64,000 nucleotides of DNA from assembly GCA_028274465.1 (NCBI GenBank), contig CM051456.1, forward strand, positions 47,793,011 through 47,857,010. The letters are read 5' to 3'. Position numbers and translations under genes: made by a program. The notes under the pieces are model-generated. The model saw only the letters and a list, made by a program, of their open reading frames with translations. It made no database searches and was not told where the DNA came from. The stretch comes from Plantago ovata (lineage: Eukaryota; Streptophyta; Magnoliopsida; Lamiales; Plantaginaceae). This document shows, in pieces, positions 12,001 through 23,800 of the stretch. How positions within the stretch are numbered: position 1 is the stretch's first letter; every line of letters starts with the position of its first letter.

Positions 12001-13373
12001 TTGGGTAATTTTGATAAGAAATTAGCCAAGTTAAATTAAGTTAAGTCCAGTAACTAGTACTCTTAAGGTCCATAGGAATTTAGAAATTAAAGGACATTGT
12101 AAAAGAGGAATGTTTGCTAAAGACTTTAGAATAGATACTTGTATAGGATTTTAGGCTTGCTTATGATGTATTTCGTTTTTACAATTTATTGAAGACTTAG
12201 AAACCCTTAAGCAGAAGAAGACTACAAGATTGACGACTTAGTGAATTCTGCACTTGGTATCTAGTAAAGGCACAATGTTGGTCAGTAAGCTGGAAACTCA
12301 GCAACCAGTTTGCTAAGTGAAAATCTATATGACGGAGTAGGTTGAGCTTACTCTATTGAGAATCCTTTTTAAATACCAACGTGTTACCTCTTGCTGAACT
12401 ACTATGTTTGCGCTTCAAGATTCAGAGTTTGAATTTGAACGTTCATTAAATGCTCAGCATGCCGTTCTAAAGACTGAAGGAAGAAGACAAGCTGTTGATA
12501 GTGACGTACCAGCAAGATGGTGACATCTCATGTTCTTAGTTCAAGAATTCAAATTGAAACGAAACATTTGAAACACTATAAATAGAGGACCTTAAGCTCT
12601 AGAGAAAGGTTGTCAACAATGTGATCAAACCTTCACTTGTGCTTTCAAACACTCCAATCGTATTTTTTACTTAAAAGCTTACTGATCCGTTCCAAGACTA
12701 AAAGTTTGAAACAAAGCTACTTGTGAAGAAGTAGAATACAAGTGTTAGAAATTCGACTAAGTATTCTTTCCTCTAAACAAGGATTAGTCTTGACACCTTA
12801 CGAGTTGAGTTTCTTAGATTGTTTGACCTAACTAAAAAGTTATACTCAGCAATCTCATCCCCAAACACCTCTTACTGTTACAAACAACTCTTAGGCGTGG
12901 TTGTAAGGGGGAACTACTTAACAAGTGTGTTAAGGTAGTTTCGAAGTTTGGTTGAGAGCGAGGGAAAGCTCTCTGGTTAAGTTTGAAACAAAGCTTGGTG
13001 CTTTGCTTTTTGGAGTTCTTCTAGTGATAGGATTTGTAAGAAACTTCATATATTATCTTAGTGAATCCAGTCCAGGATTGGACAAAGTGGATTAGTTGAA
13101 AGATTACGCCACCTTTAAATACCACTACAAAAAAGTTTGTGTGATTTACGTACTGCAATTTACTTTTAGCAAGCCATCTGTTTAATTTGCTTATTCACTG
13201 CTTATTGATAGACTGTTTTTGCACGCACTTAATTGTAAAAGTCTTCTGCTCTCTGACTACTAAGTACCATCAACCACTGTTTGCTGACAAATTTATTTAA
13301 AAACACAAAAGTTTTTTGAGACTATTCACCTCCCCCTCCCCGAGTCATTAACCTTGTTGTCTAAGGGACCAAC
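12000..13373 (+). repeat. Possible solo Copia-type LTR
   Basis: Non-coding stretch that looks like a copia LTR: a TATA box with promoter spacing (CTATAAATAGAGGA near 12578), and a 3' end with GAGACTATTCACCTCCCC followed by GGACCAACA at about 13365-13373, similar to the ends of SIRE-like LTRs. I could not find the 5' TG boundary or a target duplication, so both ends are approximate. Confidence 0.35.
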
Positions 13374-13479
13374 ATAGACACACAAGAAAATTAATATGAG
13401 TACGCAAGTCTCCTCGATTAAATGTTGTTAGCATGGCCTTTTGCTTTCCTGAAACCCAGTCAGAGCTCAGATAATGCAC

Positions 13480-13890
13480 TGAAACCAACTTTTTATATTC
13501 AAAAACTAGTTGACAATCAACTGAAACCAACTTTTAATAGCATGAAACTAGCTAAAATCAACAACTAACTTCTAATGCATTGCAACTAGCATAAATAAAA
13601 TGAAACCAAGATCTCATGCACTAGAACTAGCAAAAATCACATGAAAATCCACTGAAACAAGCAAAAATCAAATGAAACCAACTTCTCATACACCGAAGCT
13701 AGCAAAAATCAAATGAAACCAACTTCTCATGCACTGAAACTAGCAAAAATCAAATGAAAATCCATTGAAACTAGAAAAAATAAAATAAATCAACTTTTCA
13801 TCTACTAGAATTAGCAAAAATCAATTAAAACCAACTTTTCATCCACTCAAACTAGCAAAAATCAAATGAAACTAACATTACAAACTTAAA
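13480..13890. repeat. Degenerate minisatellite, period about 41 bases
   Basis: Imperfect tandem repeats of a unit reading roughly GAAACCAACTTCTCATGCAC then TGAAACTAGCAAAAATCAAAT. Around eight to ten degenerate units are visible, with some units shortened. Related scattered words (GAAACTAGCA) occur to the left near 11300-11390, so the array may have spread from or into the surrounding unassigned region. Confidence 0.8.
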
Positions 13891-15613
13891 CTAGTCAACA
13901 TTCATGTGAATCGACGTTTTAATGTAACTGATCGTGACGATGATGAAGAAATTGAAGAAAAATGACACATAATTTAGGGTCTCACAGCTTTTCATCTCCC
14001 GTGCTCTAATTGTTGTCTCTATTATGCCATTTGTTGTGCTAGGGTTACGTTGTTGATTCTAGTAGTTCTCGAGTGGTAGTTTTAGGGAATAATTTTGTAA
14101 GAATTTCGTTGTTTTCGGGTCGTTTTGGTGAAGAGAAAGGAGGTTTGTCAGTGAAATGAAATGAAATGATTATGGCGGTCTCAGAAGCCATTCGTTTTTG
14201 TTCTGATTGAAGTGAGAAAGAAGGGGCCATTTTTTCCAGTCACTTCGCCAGTTATTAAGTGAGTCGCTTTTTGTAACTGTTGTAGCAAGGTGGATGTATT
14301 TGTAAGAGTTGTTGTTTATTGATTTATATATGTATGTATTTTTCCCAACATATAAATAGTTTTAAAAAAGGGTATGTAACTTTTTAGTGGTCCCATAGCG
14401 TCTCTAATAAAAAAATAGGCCCTATTAGTTCAACATTATATTTTAGGGCACTAATTTGACCTTGGAAGAACTAAGCTACTGTAGCAATATTGGATTTTGA
14501 AGCATCCAAACATCCTTAAGGCTGAGGCCCAAAATGTAATTGATTTTTTAACACAAAATGCACTGAAAAATTTTCACCATGGTAATTTAAAAAGGTAACC
14601 ATTTGGCATGAAATGTAATTGAATTTCAATGAAAGAAATATCGTCTCAACTCTCAAATTCATGTTAGTAATTTAGTAACTCAATCTTTTACCACTGCACC
14701 ACATAAAGTAATTTGTACTATTTTGTAAACGTTTTATTGATGTTTCATTATGACCATTGACAACATTGATTTGGAGTAAGACGTAATCTCATTGCCCGAT
14801 TCTCTTCCAACCAATTCGTATGTTTCTCCCAAATTATAGCCATACATCTTAGTCTCTCAAAATTCCTCCATCAAATTTTATTACGTTGCTATTGATACAT
14901 GTTTTTTTAATAGATTTAATTACATTTGGACCCCTGTTAAACGACCACTTTTCAAATTGGTCCACCTTTCCTAAACAATTACATCTAAGTCCAAAATGGG
15001 TCAAATTTAGTTAAAACAATTAAATCTGGACCCCAAAATTGGTGTCTATATGTAATTAAATCTTTTAATAGGGGTGGTATATGTAATAAAAAATTTAGTT
15101 GGATTAATCTATAATATATGAAAATAACAGGGGTATCAGATGTAATTGCCCCTCGATTTTTTGTTAGTTGATATGAATTAGAGAACTTATAAATCCAGTA
15201 AAGTATGTTGGAAGTTAAATTTGTTGGTAAATTGTTTATATTTTGTGAATATATTTTTATCACGCTAATTTTTGTTGGTATTTTGTTATAAATCCGTTTC
15301 AAATATCAACAAATTATTTATGTTGGAATGTTACGGTGGTGTTGACAGTTCGCTCTAACTCAAAGTAGATGTATTGGGAATTAGGTGGTACATTATGCTG
15401 TCATGTGTCAAGTGAGATGTTTGAACAAATATCTATAGACAAGGAAATGGGCTTCAACGACTAGTTTTCAAATTATTAAAAAAAAAAAAAGATTGTTTCA
15501 ATTCAATTATATTTTAGTCACCAACCAGTATTGGGTTTAAATGTAACGGTAAAAAAATTCCGTTACATAATGAGCTTTAAAACCCCTACAAGTTACAACT
15601 AAAACAACCTCGA
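13891..15613. other. Unassigned AT-rich DNA
   Basis: No recognisable gene. A 61-codon minus-strand ORF (14045-14230) starts MAPSFSLQSEQKRMASETA in a normal-looking context but matches nothing I know. At 14900-15170 phrases such as ATTACATCTAAGTCC and TTAAATCTGGACCCC recur imperfectly on both strands, like a decayed non-autonomous DNA transposon, without clear terminal repeats. A short inverted repeat TGTAACGG/CCGTTACA lies at about 15541-15567. Confidence 0.3.
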
Positions 15614-16089
15614 TGATTGGATTGATGAATCTCATGTAAGCTATTAAGAAACAAAATAAACAAGATTAAATCAAGTTTATACATATTTGGTTCCATTGAT
15701 TGATGATCTAAGGATTGATGGAAGGAGAGATCCTCCAACACTGTTGAGGGTTTCTATTTAGAACTCTCTAGTTTATCTCTTGGTCAAAGGAGAGGAAAGG
15801 AGAGGAAACTAAATTCTCCTTTTATAATGGGTTAATAAGAGAGTAGAAACTTATCCTTCAGTGTGGGGATAACTCCATATATAATTGTACCTATTAGTCC
15901 TAATAATGCCCATTATTTAAAAGGACTAAATGGTTAATTGGATCTACACATTTTAATTCCATAACTAAAACATGTGTCTAAAGATTAACACTTATTTAGT
16001 TTGATCACTCCTTATAAGTCTTACCACATTACTCTTAATGAGACAGTTACAATATACGACATGTTAATACGTTGGTCCAAAATCTAACA
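15614..16089 (-). repeat. Copia 2 3' LTR
   Basis: On the minus strand the LTR starts TGTTAGATTTTGGACC at 16089, immediately after a polypurine tract. Its far end is set at about 15614 because the next bases (TTGGATTGATGAAT) recur beside the element's PBS at 27301. Length is about 476 bases, normal for copia. The 5' LTR partner is almost wholly lost. Confidence 0.75.
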
Positions 16090-16105
16090 ATCTCCCACTT
16101 GGACC
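16090..16105 (-). other. Copia 2 polypurine tract
   Basis: Minus-strand GTCCAAGTGGGAGAT lies directly before the LTR start. It primes plus-strand synthesis, and the same GTCCAAGTGGGAGAT word precedes the plus-strand Copia LTR at 54320. Confidence 0.9.
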
Positions 16106-16636
16106 AAGTATGTCATGAATTGTCGAATATTGTAAAACTTTATGAGCTCAAATGTACTATCTGCATCAAGTATCATCTTTAGCCAATCTGGTCCATTAAT
16201 AATGCTAACATAGGATCAAAGAAGACTTTGCCACTATACATCATGACAGGACTCAACAGTGGTCACGAATGTCAACATAATCAATGACATAGATCAAGTA
16301 TGGATGTGTAGCATGGAAATTACATGCAATGTGATCATCATGTCTATTTCCAACTCATCCCACATTGCAACTCGATACGAGTCCAATGTCGTATTCTATA
16401 ACTTTATGCAAAAACAACATTTAGAATACTACTTTATGGCAAAATTCTCAAAAAAAAAAAAAAAAAAAAAAAACTTTCGAACATGTCAAATACTTTCGAA
16501 CTCAAAATATAACCTCCCATTAAAATAGCACATCATATGGATTAACCACGCCCATGCTAGCAACATGCTCATGGAATACTTTAGGTGATAGTCCTTTAGT
16601 GAGCGGATCCGCAATCATGAGGTTGGTACTGATATG
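16106..16636 (-). other. Copia 2 3' untranslated region and decayed pol end
   Basis: Sequence between the RNase H remnant and the PPT. It contains an A run of about 24 bases near 16450. No intact coding frame. Confidence 0.55.
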
Positions 16637-17253
16637 TTAAATTGACACTTGAGAATTTCGAACCCTTTCTTTAACAACAAGAAACTTTAAGTCAATGTGT
16701 TGTAACTTCGAAGAGCTTCTGTTGTTCTTAGCATACAGCTCAGTGGCCTTATTATCACAATAGATCTTTAGTGGTTTCTCAGGAACACTAATGACTCTTA
16801 GCCCTGTGATAAAGTTCCGCAACCATAATGAGTGATTGGTTGTCTCATACAAAGCAATAAATTAAACTCTGCTTCCATTGTTGAACCGGCTAAGAGTGAC
16901 TGTTTGACACTTTTCCAAGGTACAGCTCCTCCAGCCAATATGAAAACATAGCCTGAAGTGGACTTCCTAGTGTCCGGACAACCCTGAAAATTAGAGTCGG
17001 AATACCCCACGATCTCCAAATGATCAACTCTGTGATATGTGCGCATGTACTTCTTTGTTCGCCTTAGATATCGCATCACCCTTTTAGATGCTTTCCAGTG
17101 GCTTATACCAGGGTTACTCTGATATCTTCCCAACACTCCGAAAACATACGCAATATCTGGACGCGTACAACATTGAGCATATAAGAGACTTCCCACTGCC
17201 GACGCGTATGCAATGTCTTTCATTTGCCTTTTCTCAACGTCATTCTTTGGCAT
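16637..17253 (-). pseudogene. Copia 2 pol: RNase H
   Basis: Two overlapping frames (17253-16798, 16852-16637) hold the copia RT connection (YASAVGSLLYAQCCTRPDIAY, GVLGRYQSNPG) and RNase H. Visible RNase H features are the GYSDSNFQGCPDTRKSTSGY block with the first Asp and the GSTMEAEF block with the catalytic Glu. The last part (KTYCDNKA-like IYCDNKATELYAKN) is in the second frame. Frameshifts and stops make it non-functional. Confidence 0.92.
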
Positions 17254-18208
17254 TGTTTAGAACTTAACTTATCACCTTTAGCATTAGGAGTATCTCCTGG
17301 TGCACGATCCTTCATGCCGAATCTAGTGAGCCCTCTATCAATGTAAGCCTCTTGTGACAAACCTAGCATACCACATGAACGATCCCGATGGATCTGTATG
17401 CCTAGTACAAATGAGGCGATACCAAGATCTTTCATTTCAAAGTTTCTTGATAAAAACTTCTTGGTATCATACAATAGGTTCATATCACTGCTTGCCAGTA
17501 GAATATCATCGACATATAACACCAGGAAGATAAACTTGCTCCCACTGAATTTTCAAAAAGATACACTGACCAACAACGTTTTCTACAAACCCGTATGAGG
17601 TGATAATTTGATCAATTTTTTGATACCAATGACGGGATGCTTGTTTCAAACTGTAGATGGATTTCTTTAATCTGCATACCAGGCTGTTAGAGCTACTTTG
17701 TTCAAGGCTATTTGGTTGCACCATATAGATTGTTTCCTCAATGTTACCATTAAGAAAAGCAGTCTTAACATCCATCTGGCATAGCTCCAAGTCATAATGA
17801 GCTAGTAGTTCCATGATGATCCGAAAAGAGACTTTCACTGAAACTGGAGAAAATGTCTCTTTATAATCAATGCCTTTCCCGTTAAGTAAATCCTTTGGTG
17901 ATTAGGCGAGCCTTATATCTTTCGATGTTGCCACTTGAATCCCTTTTGGTTTTAAAAATCCATTTACAACCAATGGGTTTCACTCCTTTAGGCAACTCGA
18001 CAAGATCCCAAACGCCATTATCATCCATAGATTTCAACTCATATTTCATGGCACCCATCCCCTTTTGAGAGTTAACACTTTGTTTGACCTCGGTAAGAGA
18101 TATAGGATCATCTTCTAGACCAATGCCAAACTCATGTACTTCAAGATACACGACATAGTCGTCAGATATAGCACGTTTTCTCTCCCTAGTGGATATCCTT
18201 AGTGGCAC
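17220..18208 (-). pseudogene. Copia 2 pol: reverse transcriptase
   Basis: Ty1/copia RT over three frames. Seen in order: GCKWIFKTKRDSSGNIERYKARLI, QMDVKTAFLNGNIEETIYMVQP with the first catalytic Asp, CRLKKSIYSLKQASRHWYQKI, and the catalytic box MLYVDDILLASSD (YVDD). Frames break near 17880 and 17515. The segment matches the canonical order integrase then RT. Confidence 0.94.
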
Positions 18209-18286
18209 TTCTATTTTAGGTTGTTGAGGTTCTTCTGGATCAGGTGGAGCCAGCTCTTGATCGTCTTGAATTTACGTATTTGCATT

Positions 18287-19300
18287 TCAAGGAATGACAG
18301 TGACTGGCACTTCATCCTTTTTCAGATGCAATAATAGGAATACCATTGTACTCCTCCTCAAAGACGATGCTCCTAGGAGATGAGCTCCTACTATTTTCAA
18401 CATCATCAATGAATTTTGCATTCTCGGTTTCAGTAAATGATCTACTCGAAGGATCGTAAAATTTGAATTCTCTAGATCTCTCCGAGTATCCCACAAAGTA
18501 GCAGCTAATAGTTCTTGAATCCAAGTTCTTTTCATTAGGCTTATAAGGCCGTGCTTCTGCTGGAGAACCCCAAATATGAAAATCTTTATGTTAGGCTTCT
18601 TGCCATTCCATAGCTCATAAGGGGTTTTAGCTACTACTTTGCTCGGAACTCCGTTAAGGATATACACTACAGTCTTTAAGGCCTCCCCTCAAAGAGATTC
18701 TGGTAACGAAGAATGACTAATCATACTTCTAACCATATCCTTTAGAGTTCTATTACGTCTCTCAGACACACTATTTTGACTTGGTTGTCCCGGCATGGTG
18801 TACTGACGAACAATGCCACATTCTTCTAAGTACCTCGCGAAAGGTCTTGTGCGTTGTTCACCTGAGCCGTCAAATCTGCCATAATATTCACTTGCACGGT
18901 CAGATCTAACAACTTTAATTTTCTTATTAAGTTGATTTTCAACTTCATCTTTGTAAGCTTTGAAAACGTCCAAGGATTGAGAATTCTCATGTATTAGAAA
19001 CAAATATTCATAACGGGAGTAATCGTCTATGAAAGTAATAAAGTATTATTGACCATTCCAAGAAGCCATAGGGAATGGACCACAAATATCTGTATGTATT
19101 AATTCCAAGACACCTGAGCTCCTGTTGGACCCTATTTTCCTTATATTTGTTTGTTTGCCCTTCATACATTCAACACAAATGTCGAAGTCCAAAAAATCAG
19201 GAGGGCCAAGAATGTCTTCTGACACAAGTCTTTGAAGCCTTTATTTCGAAATATGTCCCAATCTCTTGTGCCAGAATATAGAAGACTTCTCATTCATTAA
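18287..19300 (-). pseudogene. Copia 2 pol: integrase
   Basis: Degenerate copia integrase. Blocks read across frames: ELIHTDICGP (first Asp, near 19090), TFIDDYSR (second Asp, near 19030), VVRSDRASEYYGRFDG, and [19 protein letters not shown] with the catalytic Glu. It is followed by YILNGVPSKVVAKTPYELW. Several frameshifts and stops. The finger region upstream is only partly readable. Confidence 0.9.
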
Positions 19301-19303
19301 ATT

Positions 19304-20044
19304 TCACTTAATACCAAAGTTGCCTGTGTGCAGGGTTTCATTCATGTGTGAGACATGCAGATCTAATTTATATAGATGATCAACTAAAGAACCTGTACCG
19401 ACAATATTTGAATATTGAAATAGACTAAATTTATCGTTCCCAAATGAACAAGTAAAACCAAATTTGTCCAAACGAGAAACAGAAACCAAATTTCATCTAA
19501 AAGACGGTACAAAATAAGTATCTTTCAAATCCAAACAAAAACCAGATTCTAATACTAATCTATAAGATCCAATAGCCTCCACAGGTACTTTATTGCCGTC
19601 GCCCACATAGATGTATCTTTCAGCATCATTTGGCGTTCGGATCGTTAGACAACCCTGCATCGTGATACTAATGCTAATAGTTGCACCTGTATCTATCCAC
19701 CACGAATGCTTCGGTGTCAAACCCAAATTAACTTCTGAACAAATAACTTCTGAACAAACAAAGTTTAGAAGTGTACCTTTCTTATCGAGCCACTTAGCAT
19801 ATTTGGAACAATCCTTCTTCACATGACCAGTCCTTTTACAAAAGAAACATGGAAGGCCCTTATCATGTTTCTCCTGAGCTTTAGGGTGTGAAGTTCCAAA
19901 ATCTGCAACTCCTTTACCCTTATGATTCCGCTTCCTTTTCTTACCAGCAACATTGCCACGAGAGGTCGAAGCCAAGTGAGCACTTTCAATCTTATGTTTC
20001 AGCCTCTCTTCCTCCTGAACGCACTGAGCAATAAGCTCATTCAA
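19304..20044 (-). pseudogene. Copia 2 zinc knuckle and protease
   Basis: Frame 20044-19493 has a basic stretch, a CCHC knuckle (CFFCKRTGHVKKDC) and protease active site WWIDTGATISIS (DTG). The fold ends LDLKDTYFVPSFR, and a second frame (19489-19304) continues MVSVSRLDKFGFTCSF. The layout matches copia pol. Confidence 0.92.
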
Positions 20045-20587
20045 AGTCCATTTCTCCTTTTTGTGTTGTAACTTATTTTAAAAGGAGTGAACTGTGTAGG
20101 AAGAGAGATCAGTATGAGGTGCACAAGGATGTCTTTCGACAATTCCAACTTTAATGCCTTCAACCGAGTAACAAGATTAGACATTTCCATAATGTACTCC
20201 CTTATGTTCCCTTTGCCATCATAGCGCATTGAAACAAGCTTTCCAAGAATGGTGCTTGTCTCTACCTTTTCTTGATCCAGCAAATCGTGCTGCTCTTTGG
20301 CTTAGGAACTTCTTGGCATTCTCCTACTCGGCCATTGAGCCCCGGACGGTATCAGGAATTGAATGCTTCATGATCATAAGACTCATGCGGTTAGAGCGCT
20401 CCCACTTATCACGAGTAGCCTTTTCATTGGTTGTACTTTTATCAGTGATAACAGAAGGCTCATCATGCCTGGTCGCATAGTCCAGATCCATACAACCCAA
20501 TAAAATGGAAATGTGATCTTTACATTTTGGAAAATTTGTGCCGTTAAGCACCGGAATGTTGTTTAAGTTGGCAGATAGAGCAGACAT
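20041..20587 (-). pseudogene. Copia 2 gag
   Basis: Gag starts at MSALSANLNNIPVLNGTNFP (ATG near 20587), a common start for TNT1-like plant copia gags, followed by ISILLGCMDLDYA and WERSNRMSLMIMKHSIPD. A break near 20283-20324 leads to the second half (YIMEMSNLVTRLKALKLELS), then to the zinc knuckle frame. Clearly non-functional. Confidence 0.88.
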
Positions 20588-20844
20588 ATTAACTGAAAAA
20601 AACAAGTAACATGCTCAAATCAATAATGATCACTCACTTAATGCACAAAATATATAAAACCGAAGTATTATGTGCAATCAATTCGTCTAGAAGACTAATA
20701 TAAGCAATTATGGGCTATTGTGAGATACCAAGCACAATCTGCTATTTATTCTTTGGACAGAAATAACAACTTTAAGCAGTATCCTCATACAAGAATAATA
20801 AAATTGGTAATAAGTCCTGCAAACAGTGTAATAGAAGACTTTAC
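20588..20844 (-). other. Copia 2 leader, gag-proximal part
   Basis: AT-rich untranslated DNA between the Copia 2 gag start and the LINE 5' end. No coding signal. The boundary with the LINE is approximate because no target duplication was found. Confidence 0.5.
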
Positions 20845-23800
20845 CCTCATACTATTAGATGCCTCCTGGATAGAGCGCTCTGCTCGTCGACTTGGTCAGC
20901 ATTATTCCCATCAGCCGCACTCTACCATCTCAAAGCGTCTTTTTCGGATCATAACCCCCTCAAACTTTCCCTTCACTCCCAGCGACCTCATCGACATACA
21001 CACAGATCTGGGTTTAAGTTTGAAGCCATGTGGATCCGGCATAGTGAGATAGAGAAGGTGGTAGCGGATAGTTGGGATTCCGATCTGCAGTTCACTGATG
21101 CGGCCGTCAACTGTAAACTGGGATTGACGAATTGGGGTCGGAGCTCTTTTGGGGCGGTTAAGGGTCGTATAAAGCAGATCAAAAAGAAGTTAGGGGATCT
21201 CCTGGAGATCGAGCTCACACAACAGGTACGCGACGAAGTTGCTTTGCTGAAATCCGAGTTGGAGGAATTGATTGAAAGAGAAACTATTATGTGGAGGCAG
21301 AGAGCTAAGGTACAATGGGCACAGGAGGGGGACCGTAATACTCGCTTTTTCCATACTCAAGCCTCTCGGCGGTCTGCAAAGAATGAAATTCTGGGGTTGA
21401 AGAATGATCAAGGGCAGCTGATTACAGATCCTCCAGGTATGGGTCAGATTGCAGTTAACTACTTCCAACAGATTTACAGTACTATTCAGCCTTCTGAAGA
21501 TGATATTAACGCAGCCCTGGAATATATAGTCCCCAAAGTCTCAGCGGAGCTTAATCTGGAACTCTGTCAACAATACTCTACTGATGAGGTAAAAAAAGCT
21601 CTTTTCCAAATGTACCCCCTTAAATCCCCTGGCCCTGATGGCCTCCCCGTTTTGTTTTTCCAGAAATTTTGGTCAATTGTTGGAGCCTCGGTAACTAGTT
21701 GTGTCCTAGACTTTCTTAATAATGGAGTTCTTGATACTAAACTAAATTTTACTCATATTATCTTGATTCCTAAATGCAAGAACCCAGATGTTATCAGCCA
21801 ATTTAGACCTATTAGTCTTAGTAATGTGGTTTTCAAAGTAGCTTCTAAGTGCGTTACTAATAGACTAAAGCCTCATATGGATGCATTAATTAGTGAGTCT
21901 CAATCAGCTTTTATTCCTGGTCGTCTGATTACTGATAATGTGCTAGTTTCTTATGAACTCAATCATTATCTGAAACGTAAAAGTACAGGGAAAGAAGGTT
22001 TTTTGTCTTTAAAGTTAGATTTAAGCAAAGCTTATGATCGAGTTGAGTGGCTTTTTCTGGAAAAACTTATGCAAAAGCTTGGTTTCCATGATGATTTTAT
22101 AAAAATAATTATGCTATGCATTCGTACAGTTTCTTATTCTCTGATCTTGAATGGAAGTGAGTCAATCCCTTTTACACCTACACGAGGAATCAGACAAGGG
22201 GACCCTTTATCTCCTTATCTTTTTCTTTTCTGCACTGAAGCTCTATGTTCTCTTTTCGCTGCTGCTACTAATAGGGGCCTTATAAAAGGCATAAAGCTTA
22301 ATGCGCATGCTCCTGAGATTTCTCATCTTTTATTTGCGGATGACACTATGATATTTTGTCCAGCTTCCTTTACTGCTGCGCATGCTATTATGCATATTCT
22401 GCATGTTTATAGCTTGGGTTCTGGCCAAGTAATCAACCTTGAAAAGTCAAATGTGGTTTTTAGTAAGAATGTCCAGGCTAATACTGTTGCTAAAATCCAA
22501 AATATTTTGAATGTGCAAATTGTGCAAAAACATGAAAAGTATCTTGGCCTTCCAACCTCTTTGGGAAGAAACAAAAAAGAAATTTTTGCCTGGTTGAGAG
22601 AAATGGTCTGGAAGAAGATTCAATCTTTCGAAGGAAAATTTCTCTCGAAGGCGGGCAAAGAAGTTATGATAAAGTCTGTCTTAAATGCCATCCCTACTTA
22701 CGTTATGTCTTGCTTTAACTTACCTGATAGCTTGCTTAAGGAAATAGAGTCTCTTATTTCCAAATACTGGTGGAGTAATGGTAAGGACAGGAATATGCAT
22801 TGGGTTAGTTGGGATACTTTATGTTTGAGTAAGAGGGACGGGGGTTTAGGTTTTAGAGATTTAAAAGCTTTCAACCTTGCCTTACTTGGTAAACAAGTCT
22901 GGAGAATTTTTAACGAACCTGATTCCCTCTTAAGTAGATTACTCAAAGCTAAGTATTTTCCCCATTCTAATATCTTTGATGCTAGGCCAAATGCTAATGC
23001 CTCCTTTACGTGGAAAAGCATTCTAGCTGCTAAGGATCTTGTGAATACAGGTATGCGCTGGAGAGTTGGAAATGGGGAAAATATTAGTGTTTGGGATGAC
23101 AAGTGGATTCCGGGCAATAATTCTTTTAAACCAAAAACTCCAGACCTGTTTCATGAAGGTCCTTTACAGGTCTCATTTTTAATTCATCCTCATGTACACG
23201 AATGGGATTTATCTATACTTCAATTTCTTTTTTGGCAGGAGGACATCGAAGAGATTATGAAAATTCCCTTGGCCCATGCTAACGATAATGATGTCCTGAT
23301 TTGGCACCACACAAAGTCGGGGATATATTCGGTCAAATTCGCATACAGGCTTGCAATGACCTTAAAAAGTCAAGCTATTGCAGATCAGTCTGGTACATCT
23401 TCTCATCCTCTATCCCGTAACTGGAACTTTGTGTGGTCAATACGTGTGCCTCCAAAAATTCGACATTTCTTGTGGAGATTTCTCCATGGTATACTCCCTG
23501 TAAACCATGAACTGTGTAGGAGGCACATCTCATCTCTGCCAAATTGTGAAATCTGCGGGACTGAATCAGAATCGCTACTTCACTTGTTTCGCGATTGTCA
23601 CTTTGCTCGACAGGTATGGGCCTTGGTGCATTTTCCTACATATATTATTTATGCTGCCACAGAAGATATCTGGCATTGGATTACTGGTGTTCGTCTGCGA
23701 TCCGATGGGGAGCAGTTTGAATTATTTGTGATATGCTGTTGGAGCATATGGCATGCTAGAAACAACCGCAAATTTGAAGAACAGGATTGCGAGCCCATGG

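Noticed and set aside
14045..14230. Possible small host gene on the minus strand
   Set aside because: Only 61 codons, no known domain, and no visible downstream exons that continue it convincingly.
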